This document shows positions 24,647 through 32,909 of a stretch of 35,033 bases of DNA, one piece after another. Source of the DNA: an uncultured Bacilli bacterium (lineage in GTDB: Bacteria > Bacillota_I > Bacilli_A > RF39 > UBA660). The stretch's first letter is position 1. The number at the start of each line of letters is the position of its first letter. The position numbers were made by a program, and so were the translations under genes. The stretch covers positions 1 through 35,033 of the forward strand of contig CANQKN010000006.1 of assembly GCA_947624515.1 (NCBI GenBank). Reading direction: 5' to 3'. The notes below the pieces were generated by a model. That model had not been told where the DNA came from. It saw nothing but the letters and a program-made list of their open reading frames with translations, and did not search any database.

Positions 24647-25087
24647 ATGCAGAATACTATTCAAAAAATAAAATATCATCAAGAATTAATCAAAAATAAA
24701 ATTAGATTAGAAAAAGAATTAAAATTTGTCAACCATTTAATCGAGGAAGAACAGGATAGTTGTAACCATATTAGAGTGCTTTTAGGATGGGTTGGATCAC
24801 ATCCTTATCGTGATACTATAAAAGACATGTGCTTATTTTGTGGTGAAAAAGGTTTAGATCCCTATCTACCAACAATTGATGCTACTAATTATCAAAAATT
24901 CAAGTATAGTCATGGTGAAAGAGAAAGTAGTCGACTACAAAAACTGGATGATATTAGAAATTTATGGATACAGTATCAGACAGAAAATCAGCAATTAACA
25001 GATGAAGAACTGGTTGATAAAGTTAATAATACCATTCAAGAAAATATAGAAGAAATTAAACAATTGGAAAAGAAAATGAAAGGGTGA
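24647..25087 (+). CDS. Hypothetical protein with a C-x-H / C-x2-C motif
   Basis: Not recognised. The 146-residue protein has charged helices at both ends (1-36 and about 105-145, coiled-coil-like) around a small central module: CNH at 39-41, [13 protein letters not shown], and CLFCG at 62-66. Cys39/His41 with Cys62/Cys65 could bind a zinc ion. There is no signal or membrane span. AGAGGTG precedes the ATG. It is first in a cluster with prfA (start 4 bases after its stop), the zinc-ribbon gene and prmC, so a translation-related role is plausible but only inferred. Confidence 0.7.
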   Translation: MQNTIQKIKYHQELIKNKIRLEKELKFVNHLIEEEQDSCNHIRVLLGWVGSHPYRDTIKDMCLFCGEKGLDPYLPTIDATNYQKFKYSHGERESSRLQKLDDIRNLWIQYQTENQQLTDEELVDKVNNTIQENIEEIKQLEKKMKG

Positions 25088-25091
25088 TTTT

Positions 25092-26156
25092 ATGATCGAG
25101 CGTTTAGAGGTAATTGAAAAGAAATATCAAGAACTGCAAACTGAACTTGCTAGTCCAGATATTTATAATGACATGAATAAAATGCGATCTTTATCCAAAG
25201 AAGCAAGTGATTTGGAAGAAACAGTAAATACTTATCATGAATATCAAAAAGTATTAACAGAAATCGAAGATACAAAAGAAATGGTAAAAGATCCAGAAAT
25301 GGGAGAACTTGCAAAAGAAGAATTAGAATCTTTAGAAGAACAAAAATCTAAATTAGAAGAAAAACTAGAAATCTTATTAATTCCAAAAGATCCTAATGAT
25401 AATAAAAATGTTATTGTGGAAATTCGTGGTGCAGCAGGTGGAGATGAAGCTAATATCTTTGCTGGAGATTTATACCGTATGTATTCTCGATATGCTGAAA
25501 AACAAGGTTTTAAAATAGAATTAATTGATGCCGAAGAAGGAGAAGCAGGAGGATTTTCTCAAATTGAATTTATGGTAAAAGGTGATGGTGCTTATTCCAA
25601 ATTAAAATATGAAAGTGGGTCTCACCGAGTACAAAGAGTACCAGAAACTGAATCTCAAGGAAGAATTCAAACATCGACTGCTACTGTTTTAGTAATGCCA
25701 GAAGCCGAAGATGTTAATATTGAGATTAATCCAAGTGATTTAAGAATCGATATCTATCGTTCTTCTGGTTGTGGTGGTCAAGGAGTAAATACAACGGATT
25801 CTGCTGTTAGAATTACCCATTTACCTACAAATACTGTTGTTACTTGTCAAAATGAAAGAAGTCAAATTCAAAATAAGGAACAAGCTATGAAAGTACTAAA
25901 GGCTCGTCTTTATGAGCAAGAACTTCAAAAACAAGAAGAAGCTTTAGGAAATGAAAGAAGAAATAAAATCGGAACAGGAGATAGAGCTGAAAAGATCAGA
26001 ACATATAATTATCCACAAAATAGAGTAACCGATCATAGAATTGGATATACAACTAATAATTTAGACAGAATTATGAATGGTTCTTTAGAAGAAATCATAG
26101 AAGCCTTAATTACAGAAGATCAAAAAAGAAAATTAATGGTAGATAGTAATGAATAA
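25092..26156 (+). CDS. prfA: Peptide chain release factor 1
   Basis: Recognises UAA and UAG stops and triggers peptide release. 354 residues, normal for RF1. Motifs: the codon-recognition PxT site as PET at 184-186 ([15 protein letters not shown]), and the catalytic GGQ at 228-230 within [20 protein letters not shown], whose Gln is methylated by PrmC (encoded 230 bases downstream). The N-terminal coiled-coil domain spans about 5-95. The stop overlaps the start of the zinc-ribbon gene by 8 bases. Confidence 0.97.
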   Translation: MIERLEVIEKKYQELQTELASPDIYNDMNKMRSLSKEASDLEETVNTYHEYQKVLTEIEDTKEMVKDPEMGELAKEELESLEEQKSKLEEKLEILLIPKDPNDNKNVIVEIRGAAGGDEANIFAGDLYRMYSRYAEKQGFKIELIDAEEGEAGGFSQIEFMVKGDGAYSKLKYESGSHRVQRVPETESQGRIQTSTATVLVMPEAEDVNIEINPSDLRIDIYRSSGCGGQGVNTTDSAVRITHLPTNTVVTCQNERSQIQNKEQAMKVLKARLYEQELQKQEEALGNERRNKIGTGDRAEKIRTYNYPQNRVTDHRIGYTTNNLDRIMNGSLEEIIEALITEDQKRKLMVDSNE

Positions 26157-26382
26157 AATAAACATCATTTGTCTAAGATGTGGAACTGTTCAAATTAGAT
26201 CAGATATTTTAGAAGTATGTAATGATAAGTATATCCTACTAAATCATAAACAACTTTGTCCAAAGTGTGGAATGAAAACTACACATATAGCTACCAATGA
26301 TATCAAAAGTTTAAGAAAAAGTTTAGAAGAAAATCCAAATAGAAAACTTGATAGTTATCTCTTAAAATTAGTAAAAAGGTGA
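26149..26382 (+). CDS. Small zinc-ribbon protein between prfA and prmC
   Basis: Not a named family that I recognise. 77 residues with two Cys pairs, C8-x2-C11 (CLRCG) and C37-x2-C40 (CPKCG), a typical zinc ribbon, followed by a basic C-terminal helix ([24 protein letters not shown]). It overlaps the prfA stop by 8 bases and ends 4 bases before prmC, so its translation is tied to both. The basic tail suggests RNA or ribosome contact; this is inference. Confidence 0.75.
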   Translation: MNKINIICLRCGTVQIRSDILEVCNDKYILLNHKQLCPKCGMKTTHIATNDIKSLRKSLEENPNRKLDSYLLKLVKR

Positions 26383-26386
26383 ATCT

Positions 26387-27208
26387 ATGACAGTAGAAGA
26401 ATTAATTATCTATGGCAAACAATATATTCATTCAACTTATGCTAAAATGTTACTTGCTGACTTATTAGGAGTTAATCCATTAGAACTTTTAAATTGTTTA
26501 GATAGAGTAGTGGAAGAAGAAGTAGTAGAAAAATATAAACAAAAGGTAACTCTAGTAAAGGAACAAACACCAGTTCAATATGCTATAGGAAATACTAATT
26601 TCTATGGAAATTCCTTTTTGGTAAATGAAAAAGTTTTGATTCCTAGATTTGAAACAGAAGAATTGGTAGAAAATACTTTAAATTATATTGATAAACTATT
26701 TTCTAACAAAAATCTAACAGTAATCGATCTAGGATGCGGTTCTGGATGTATTGGAATTACCTTAAAAAAGAAAATTCCTTCTTTAAATGTTACTTTATTG
26801 GATATTAGTAAAGAAGCATTAGAAATCGCAAAACAAAATGCTAACCAACTAAATACAGAAGTAACCTTTATAGAAAATGATATGTTAGAAAATATAGATG
26901 GAAAATTTGATATTATTATATCAAATCCACCATATATTAAAGAAAATGAAGAAATCGAAGAAATCGTAAAAAATAATGAACCTCATATTGCTTTGTATGC
27001 AGGATTAGATGGTTTAGATTATTATCGAAAAATATTAAAAGAAGCACCTAATCATGTAAATGAAAAATTTTTGATTGCGTTTGAAATTGGAATGGATCAA
27101 AAAGATGCAGTAAAAAAAATAGCCCAAGAAGCTTTTCCTAATGCTTGTATTATTTCTAAAAAAGATATGCAAGAAAAAGATCGAATGATTTTTATATATC
27201 AAGAATAG
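26387..27208 (+). CDS. prmC: Release factor glutamine methyltransferase
   Basis: Methylates the Gln of the GGQ motif in release factors. 273 residues. An N-terminal helical domain (1-75) binds the factor; the Rossmann methyltransferase part has the SAM loop DLGCGSGCIGI (114-124), D139 in LLDIS, and the catalytic NPPY at 180-183. IPRFETEELVE (85-95) is the family's P-R-x-E-T-E segment. Placement three genes after prfA is the classic arrangement. The transcript ends at the terminator at 27209. Confidence 0.96.
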   Translation: MTVEELIIYGKQYIHSTYAKMLLADLLGVNPLELLNCLDRVVEEEVVEKYKQKVTLVKEQTPVQYAIGNTNFYGNSFLVNEKVLIPRFETEELVENTLNYIDKLFSNKNLTVIDLGCGSGCIGITLKKKIPSLNVTLLDISKEALEIAKQNANQLNTEVTFIENDMLENIDGKFDIIISNPPYIKENEEIEEIVKNNEPHIALYAGLDGLDYYRKILKEAPNHVNEKFLIAFEIGMDQKDAVKKIAQEAFPNACIISKKDMQEKDRMIFIYQE

Positions 27209-27231
27209 AAGACTTTTATAAAGTCTTTTTT
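27209..27231 (+). terminator. Terminator of the prfA-prmC cluster
   Basis: AAGACTT (27209-27215) pairs with AAGTCTT (27221-27227), followed by a T-run to 27231. Confidence 0.8.
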
Positions 27232-27289
27232 CATTATTTGTATAAAAAGGATCAAAACTTATCATTATGTAACTAGAAAAGGTGATTCT

Positions 27290-27820
27290 ATGAAAAAAGT
27301 AATATTCGTAATGATTGCAGTTATGATTTTTTCTATATTAAATGCTAAAAGTGAAGAATTAATCATTCCTAAGGAGGCAATTCGTTTTCGTGTTATAGCA
27401 AATAGTAATGAACAACAAGATCAAGAAAATAAAATATTAGTTAGAGATCATATTCAAAAAGAAATGACGCAAGACTTAATTAAGTCAGAAAGTGTAGAAG
27501 GTGCGCGTAATACATTAAAGAATAATCTTTCCAAATATGAAAATTTAGTTTCTAATACTTTACAGGAAAATAATATTCATACTACCTTTCAAATGAATTA
27601 TGGGATGAATTATTTCCCTGAAAAAGTTTATAAAGGAGTAAAATACGAAGAAGGATATTATGAATCCTTGGTTGTTACTTTAGGAAATGGTTTAGGAAAT
27701 AATTGGTGGTGTGTATTATTTCCTCCATTATGTCTCTTAGAAGCAGAGGAAACAGAAGAAAAAACAGAAGTAGAATATAAATTCTTTATTACGGAATTAA
27801 TAGACAAATATTTTAAATAA
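27290..27820 (+). CDS. spoIIR: Stage II sporulation protein R
   Basis: Forespore signal secreted into the intermembrane space that triggers processing of pro-sigma-E in the mother cell. 176 residues. A signal peptide or anchor spans 1-22 (KKVIFVMIAVMIFSILNA). SpoIIR hallmarks are IPKEAIRFRVIANSNEQQDQENKILVRD (26-53), PEKVYKGVKYEEGYYESLVVTLG (110-132) and the near-invariant NNWWCVLFPPLCLL (137-150). GGTGAT precedes the ATG. No clear sigma-F promoter was found in the short gap after prmC. It is strong evidence that this lineage has, or had, the sporulation programme. Confidence 0.93.
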   Translation: MKKVIFVMIAVMIFSILNAKSEELIIPKEAIRFRVIANSNEQQDQENKILVRDHIQKEMTQDLIKSESVEGARNTLKNNLSKYENLVSNTLQENNIHTTFQMNYGMNYFPEKVYKGVKYEEGYYESLVVTLGNGLGNNWWCVLFPPLCLLEAEETEEKTEVEYKFFITELIDKYFK

Positions 27821-27829
27821 AGTTATAAT
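27801..27829 (+). promoter_or_regulatory. Promoter inside the end of spoIIR, for the PHP gene
   Basis: TAGACA (27801-27806), 17-base spacer, TATAAT (27824-27829), 22 bases before the PHP gene. It gives that gene expression independent of spoIIR. Confidence 0.65.
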
Positions 27830-27850
27830 AAATACCAAGAGGAGATAAAT

Positions 27851-28600
27851 ATGATAAAACAAAATATGCATATTCATTCAAATTATTCTTGGGATTCAAA
27901 AATGGATATTGATACCATTGCGAAAATTTTAGTTGAAAACAATATTTCCTATGGGGCACTTACTGATCATGTAGAATTAGATAGAGAACCACTTCCCTAT
28001 GTAATCACAAAACTAAAAATAAGAAATGTAGATATTGATAGAATCAATCAACAATACCAAGGAAAATTAACATTGTTAAAAGCAGTAGAAATTTCTGAAC
28101 CTCATTGGTATCCAGATCAAGTAGAAAAATTAAGTCAAGAAGTAGAATTAGATTTTATTATGGGGAGTGTTCATTCCATTCCCAAAGATATAGAATCAAA
28201 GTATGGAAGGGAAGATGCTACTTATCAATATTATAGAGAGATTCTAGAAATGATTAGAGCAGATCAAATCGATGTAGTTGGACATTTGGATTATATTAAT
28301 CGCTATTATGAAAAAGATTATAGTTTCTTTAGACAAGTTACGGATGTTTTAGATGCTATCAAAGAACATAATATGATTATAGAAATCAATACTTCAGCGG
28401 AAAGAAGATGTCACTTAAATGTTTTTCCTAGTTTAGATAAAATCTGTAGATATCGATTCAGACAAAATGAAATCATCATAGGAACTGATGCTCATACACC
28501 TAATGAATTAACTGATCATTTAGAGCAAGCAGAAGTAATTACTAATGAATTAGGATTAAAACCAGTTATCTATCAGAAAAGAAAAAGAATAAATCTTTAA
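27851..28600 (+). CDS. PHP-domain phosphoesterase (histidinol-phosphatase-like)
   Basis: 249 residues with the complete PHP metal set: H7 and H9 in MHIHS, D39-H40 in LTDH, E80 in AVEIS, H108 in SVHS, H145 in GHLDY, and D213/H215 in GTDAH. This pattern and length fit the HisJ/HisK type histidinol-phosphatase group, which hydrolyses phosphate monoesters using a trinuclear metal centre. No other histidine-biosynthesis gene is nearby, so the real substrate is uncertain. GAGGAG precedes the ATG. The transcript meets the hairpin at 28599, which starts inside its stop codon. Confidence 0.85.
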   Translation: MIKQNMHIHSNYSWDSKMDIDTIAKILVENNISYGALTDHVELDREPLPYVITKLKIRNVDIDRINQQYQGKLTLLKAVEISEPHWYPDQVEKLSQEVELDFIMGSVHSIPKDIESKYGREDATYQYYREILEMIRADQIDVVGHLDYINRYYEKDYSFFRQVTDVLDAIKEHNMIIEINTSAERRCHLNVFPSLDKICRYRFRQNEIIIGTDAHTPNELTDHLEQAEVITNELGLKPVIYQKRKRINL

Positions 28601-28634
28601 GCTTCCTACATATCTTTAAGTAGGAGGCTTTTTT
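28599..28634 (+). terminator. Hairpin that is both terminator-like and contains the mntP ribosome site
   Basis: AAGCTTCCTAC (28599-28609) pairs with GTAGGAGGCTT (28620-28630): 11 pairs including one G-U, then six Ts ending exactly at the mntP ATG (28635). The AGGAGG ribosome site (28622-28627) is wholly inside the 3' arm. Confidence 0.8.
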
Positions 28635-29165
28635 ATGTCACTATTCGTTATTTTGATGTTAGCAGTAGGACTTAGTATGGATGCATTTTCTCTTGCTATG
28701 ATTTATGGAACACTAGATTTAAAAAATAGTATGCGCAAACTAATGAGTATCATGGTAGGAATTTTTCATTTTTTTATGCCTATTCTTGGGTATCAAATAG
28801 GGGAACTTATTTTAAAGTTAATTAAAATAGATCCAGAAATACTAGTAGGAACTATCTTTATTATTCTTGGAATTGAGATGATTTTATCTTTAAGACAAGA
28901 AGAAAAAGTTAAAATACTAACAGGTCTTTTATCGGTTATTTTCTTTGCATTTACAGTAAGTATTGATAGTTTTTCAATTGGAATTAGTTTTGGTATTGTC
29001 AATGCTCATATCATTTTACCATGTATTATTTTTTCACTTGTTAGTGCTATTTTTACTTATATAGGAGTCATGTTAGGTAAAAAGTTATCAGATAAATTTG
29101 GAAATATTACTACTTTAATAGGAGCTATTATTTTGTTAATATTGGGTATTAGTTATCTGTTGTAA
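28635..29165 (+). CDS. mntP: MntP-like manganese efflux protein
   Basis: Predicted Mn(II) exporter of 176 residues with six membrane segments in two similar halves. Each half carries the family signature: SMDAFSLA (14-21, D16) and SIDSFSIG (109-116, D111). GIFHFFMPILGYQIG (42-56) closely follows the Bacillus MntP pattern. The related YtaF sporulation-membrane proteins share the fold but are longer. The ATG directly follows the T-run of a hairpin that holds its ribosome site, and no other promoter or start is evident, so expression depends on read-through from the PHP gene or an unseen promoter. Confidence 0.82.
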   Translation: MSLFVILMLAVGLSMDAFSLAMIYGTLDLKNSMRKLMSIMVGIFHFFMPILGYQIGELILKLIKIDPEILVGTIFIILGIEMILSLRQEEKVKILTGLLSVIFFAFTVSIDSFSIGISFGIVNAHIILPCIIFSLVSAIFTYIGVMLGKKLSDKFGNITTLIGAIILLILGISYLL

Positions 29166-29285
29166 AATGAAAAAGTCATCTATTTTCAGTTTCCCATCCG
29201 CTTATTTTATGATATAGTAATATTAGAAGTAAGAACGAAAGTTTGAAACTAAAATACAATATAGTAGGAGTTACTGGAGGGAAGT

Positions 29286-30542
29286 ATGAAAATATTAGAA
29301 ATTCATGGTGGAAAGAAATTATCAGGAACCATTCGTATTAGTGGTGCTAAAAATGCGTCTGTTGCATTAATTCCAGCTGCTATTTTAGCAGATAGCGAAG
29401 TAACTATTTGTAATGTTCCAGAAATTACAGATACGGATGCTCTAACAGAAATTTTACAGTATTTAGGTGCTGATGTTAAAAGAGCTAGTGAAAGTATTTT
29501 AATTAATCCACAAACTATTGAAAATAAAGAAATTCCAGAAGAATTGTCTGTTAAATTACGAGCTTCCTATTATTTTATGGCTGCTTTACTTGGAAAGTAT
29601 AAATATGTAGAAATGTATTTTCCAGGAGGATGTTCTATTGGAGCAAGACCTATTGATCAGACTTTAAAGAGTTTTAGAGCCTTAGGTGCATCCATAGAAG
29701 AAAAGGATAATCATTATAAAATTTATGCAGAAGAATTAGTAGGTGCTCATATTTATTTGGATATGCCAAGTGTAGGGGCAACTATTAATGCTATGTTGGC
29801 ATCAGTTAAAGCAAAAGGAGAAACGATTATCGAAAATGCTGCTAAAGAACCAGAAGTCGTTAGTGTAGCCACTTTTTTAAATGGAATGGGTGCTAAAATT
29901 ACTGGTGCTGGAACTAGTGAAATTAAAATTAAGGGAGTAGAAAAACTACAAGGCTGTTATACAGAAGTAATACCTGATCGAATTGAAGCAGGTACTTATA
30001 TCATTGCAGGAGCATTAGTAGGAGAAAATTTAAAAATAGATAATATTATTCCTGAACATGTGGAAATGTTAATATTAAAATTAAAAGAAATGGGTGTACA
30101 CATGGAAGTTGGCCCTGACTATGTTGTTGTATCTAAGACAGAAGATTTAAAACCTGTGAAAATCAAAACGCAAGGATATCCTGGTTTTGCTACTGATTTA
30201 CAGCAACCAATTACTCCATTATTAACTCAATGTTTAGGAATTTCTACTTTAGAAGAGACCATTTATGAAAATCGATTTAAGAATGTACCTTATTTAAATG
30301 AAATGGGTGCTAATATTGAAATCGATGATCGCACTATTAAAGTTTCAGGAAAAACAGAATTAGTTGGGAAAAGAGTAGAAGCAACTGATTTAAGAGCTGG
30401 AGCTTGTCTGGTACTTGCTGGATTATTAGCAAATGGGGTTACTACTATTACCAATATTGAGCATGTTCTAAGAGGATATGAAAATATTGTTCAAAAATTG
30501 GAAGATGTAGGGGCAGATATTACATTAAAAGAAGAAAATTAA
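29286..30542 (+). CDS. murA: UDP-N-acetylglucosamine 1-carboxyvinyltransferase
   Basis: First committed step of peptidoglycan synthesis: transfers enolpyruvate from PEP to UDP-GlcNAc; the target of fosfomycin. 418 residues in two inside-out alpha/beta barrels. K22-N23 (SGAKNA) and the catalytic loop GGCSIGARPIDQ with C116 are present, so the active-site Cys is intact. GIDLR-type end is seen as ATDLRAGACLVLAG. GGAGGG precedes the ATG, and a TGATATAGT extended -10 candidate lies at 29210-29218. The stop codon is in the loop of the terminator at 30527. Confidence 0.96.
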   Translation: MKILEIHGGKKLSGTIRISGAKNASVALIPAAILADSEVTICNVPEITDTDALTEILQYLGADVKRASESILINPQTIENKEIPEELSVKLRASYYFMAALLGKYKYVEMYFPGGCSIGARPIDQTLKSFRALGASIEEKDNHYKIYAEELVGAHIYLDMPSVGATINAMLASVKAKGETIIENAAKEPEVVSVATFLNGMGAKITGAGTSEIKIKGVEKLQGCYTEVIPDRIEAGTYIIAGALVGENLKIDNIIPEHVEMLILKLKEMGVHMEVGPDYVVVSKTEDLKPVKIKTQGYPGFATDLQQPITPLLTQCLGISTLEETIYENRFKNVPYLNEMGANIEIDDRTIKVSGKTELVGKRVEATDLRAGACLVLAGLLANGVTTITNIEHVLRGYENIVQKLEDVGADITLKEEN

Positions 30543-30558
30543 TTTCTTCTTTTCTTTT
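30527..30558 (+). terminator. Terminator overlapping the murA stop
   Basis: AAAAGAAGAAA (30527-30537) pairs with TTTCTTCTTTT (30543-30553), then CTTTTT. The stem is AT-only apart from G-C pairs at two positions, so it is weak. Confidence 0.5.
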
Positions 30559-30604
30559 TCTTGAAAAAGTATTATAATAAGTCTTATTTAAAGGAGTGAT
30601 TTTC

Positions 30605-31402
30605 ATGAATTGGGATGAAATATTTGACCAAGCAGCTGAAATTATAAATTTACAATTTAAATTAGATGAAAAAATAAATCATTCCACTATCCAAAAAATC
30701 CTTTTTAGAAATCAAAAATATTGTGTTTCAGAGATGGATTACAAAAGTTTAAATAATGCAGTATTAGAACATCAAATCGATATTACACCATATCAAATTC
30801 TTATATTAAGAAAAATTAATGAATTATCTTTAAAATTAGATACTAATTCTATTTATGTGAATATGCCAAATGATTTAGAACAAGCTTATAACTATATAGC
30901 TCAATTAAAAGAGGATTATTTACTTGCTATTCATTGCTTTGATTTAGTAATTGATTTGGAAACGTTATCTACTATAGAATATCAAGATGATTTTCAAAAT
31001 AATGAATATACTAGAAAAAGACAAATGGAAGATAAGTTGTTTTTGGGTGCTTTGGATAAAAAAATAGAATATAGTGTATTAGAAGAAGTAATCATTGGTG
31101 AACATAATAAGTATCTACAATCGTTATCTCAAGAACAGAAAAAAGAATTAATTTTACAGACTTTCTGTTTATCTTATTCTAGAAATGTTTTTTCTTACTT
31201 TGATATTCAAAAGGTAGCTTTAAATTCTGCCTCAACTAAGTATGATTTTGAATTTGTTTATAATGCACTTTTCACATTTCAAAAAGGTATTAAAGCTTGT
31301 GAACTTTTAAATATGACTAGAATGAATTTATCAAACTTATATGGTGAATTGAGAATTATTTATGATACAGATCTACTTCAACAAAAAATACATAAAATCT
31401 AA
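30605..31402 (+). CDS. Hypothetical helical protein, 265 residues
   Basis: Not recognised. Started at 30605 (MNWDEIFDQAAEII) because AAGGAG sits 8 bases before it; an in-frame GTG at 30596 overlaps that site. It is an all-helical, soluble protein with many Leu/Ile/Tyr residues (YQILILRKINELSLKLD; EQAYNYIAQLKEDYLLAIHCFDLVIDLETL). No motif or membrane segment was found. A TATAAT at 30574-30579 gives it a likely own promoter. It stands alone between murA and the T-box leader of tyrS. Confidence 0.75.
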   Translation: MNWDEIFDQAAEIINLQFKLDEKINHSTIQKILFRNQKYCVSEMDYKSLNNAVLEHQIDITPYQILILRKINELSLKLDTNSIYVNMPNDLEQAYNYIAQLKEDYLLAIHCFDLVIDLETLSTIEYQDDFQNNEYTRKRQMEDKLFLGALDKKIEYSVLEEVIIGEHNKYLQSLSQEQKKELILQTFCLSYSRNVFSYFDIQKVALNSASTKYDFEFVYNALFTFQKGIKACELLNMTRMNLSNLYGELRIIYDTDLLQQKIHKI

Positions 31403-31454
31403 TTGGCATTTTTTCTATTTTATGTTAATATAATAGTTGTATTTAATAGTGATT

Positions 31455-31645
31455 AATTATCAGTAGTTATCTTATGTATATTTAGAGAGTTCATGGCTGG
31501 TGTAAATGAACATAGTATGATAATGAAATACAAAATTATGAATTAAATCGGAGTAGTCCGTTATGGCTAAAAAGATAGAAGAGTTTCTATGAATTAAGGT
31601 GGTACCACGGTAATTCCGTCCTTATTTTGTAGGGCTTTTTATTGT
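31455..31645 (+). promoter_or_regulatory. T-box riboswitch leader of tyrS
   Basis: The T-box core AAGGTGGTACCACGG is at 31596-31610, followed by TAATTCCGTCCTT, the usual antiterminator partner. The stem I region has AGAGAG (31484-31489) and an apical hairpin GTTCAT...ATGAAC enclosing GGCTGGTG. A TAC (31529-31531) in GAAATACAAA is the candidate tyrosine specifier codon, agreeing with the tyrS gene downstream. A weak terminator (GTCCT/AGGGC then five Ts) lies at about 31619-31640. Uncharged tRNA-Tyr would favour antitermination. Confidence 0.9.
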
Positions 31646-31658
31646 TTAGGAGGAAAAA

Positions 31659-32894
31659 ATGAAATTATATGAAGATTTAGTATGGCGTGGCTTAATAAAA
31701 GATGTTGCAGGAGACGATTTAGAAAAAAAATTAAATGATGAGAAAATTACTTTTTATTGGGGAACTGATCCTACCGCTGATAGTTTGCATCTTGGACATT
31801 ATTCCTCTTTAGTAACTGCTAAAAGATTAGCTCTTGCTGGGCATCATCCTATTTTATTAGTAGGAGGAGCAACAGGATTAATTGGAGATCCCCGTCCAAC
31901 TAGTGAGAGGGAAATTATTCAAAAAGAAGTATTACAGAAGAATTTGGAAGGAATTCAGAGGCAAGTTTCTAAAATCTTTAATGGAAAAGCTACGGTTGTT
32001 AATAATTATGATTGGATGAAAGAATATAATTATCTTGAATTTTTAAGAGATATTGGAAAATATATTAATGTTAATTATATGCTTGATAAGGATATTATTC
32101 GTAGAAGATTGGATACTGGCATTACCTATGCAGAATTTTCTTATACATTGATGCAAGGTTATGATTTTTTATATTTGTATCAACATCATAACTGTATTAT
32201 GCAAGTAGAAGGTTCTGATCAGTGGGGAAATATTACGACTGGTATTGATTTAATTAAAAAGAAACTTGGAAAAGATGCTTATGGATTCACAATGCCTTTA
32301 ATTTTAGATAAATTTGGAAATAAATTTGGTAAAAGCGAAGGCAATGCTTTATGGTTAGATCTTAATAAAACTTCTTCTTATGAATTATATCAATATTTAA
32401 TTAATACAGATGATGAAATGATTATTCATTATTTGAAAGTATTTACTTTCTTATCAAAAGAGGAAATAGAAAAGATAGAAAAAGAACATTTTGCATGTCC
32501 TGAAAAACGTTTAGCACAACAAGCTCTTGCTAGAGAAATGATTACTGATCTTCATGGAAAAGAAGAATATGAAAAAGCACTTCGTTTAAGCCAGGTTTTA
32601 TTTAGCGGGGATGTCTCAAATTTAACAGGAAAAGAAATTGAAGAGGTATTTCATGGTGTTTCTACTTTCCATATTGAGAAAGAGGAAAATATTCTTGATT
32701 TTTTAGTAAACTATGGTATAGTAACAAGTAAACGTGAAGCAAGAGAATTTTTAGCAAGTGGTAGTATTTCTATTAATGGTAGTAAAATAGCAGATTTAGA
32801 GTATATTGTATCTAGACAAGTAGCAATTGAAAATAAATATATTATTGTTCGTCGTGGAAAGAAGAAATATTATTTAGGAATTTATCTTGTTTAG
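31659..32894 (+). CDS. tyrS: Tyrosyl-tRNA synthetase
   Basis: Charges tRNA-Tyr. 411 residues, bacterial TyrRS type. Class I motifs: HLGH at 44-47 and KFGKS at 222-226 (the KMSKS equivalent). GSDQWGNI (185-192) forms part of the tyrosine pocket. The C-terminal S4 RNA-binding domain (about 344-411) holds SKREAREFLASGSISINGSKI. AGGAGG precedes the ATG. It is controlled by the T-box leader. The next gene starts 15 bases after the stop without a terminator, so both probably share the transcript. Confidence 0.97.
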   Translation: MKLYEDLVWRGLIKDVAGDDLEKKLNDEKITFYWGTDPTADSLHLGHYSSLVTAKRLALAGHHPILLVGGATGLIGDPRPTSEREIIQKEVLQKNLEGIQRQVSKIFNGKATVVNNYDWMKEYNYLEFLRDIGKYINVNYMLDKDIIRRRLDTGITYAEFSYTLMQGYDFLYLYQHHNCIMQVEGSDQWGNITTGIDLIKKKLGKDAYGFTMPLILDKFGNKFGKSEGNALWLDLNKTSSYELYQYLINTDDEMIIHYLKVFTFLSKEEIEKIEKEHFACPEKRLAQQALAREMITDLHGKEEYEKALRLSQVLFSGDVSNLTGKEIEEVFHGVSTFHIEKEENILDFLVNYGIVTSKREAREFLASGSISINGSKIADLEYIVSRQVAIENKYIIVRRGKKKYYLGIYLV

Positions 32895-32909
32895 TATGGA
32901 GGTAGTTAT

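Noticed and set aside
27232-27289. Sigma-F promoter before spoIIR
   Set aside because: A GTATA occurs at 27240-27244, but no matching -10 lies at the right distance.
28500-28634. yybP-ykoY manganese riboswitch before mntP
   Set aside because: The upstream sequence codes for the PHP protein and lacks the riboswitch core; only the simple hairpin is present.
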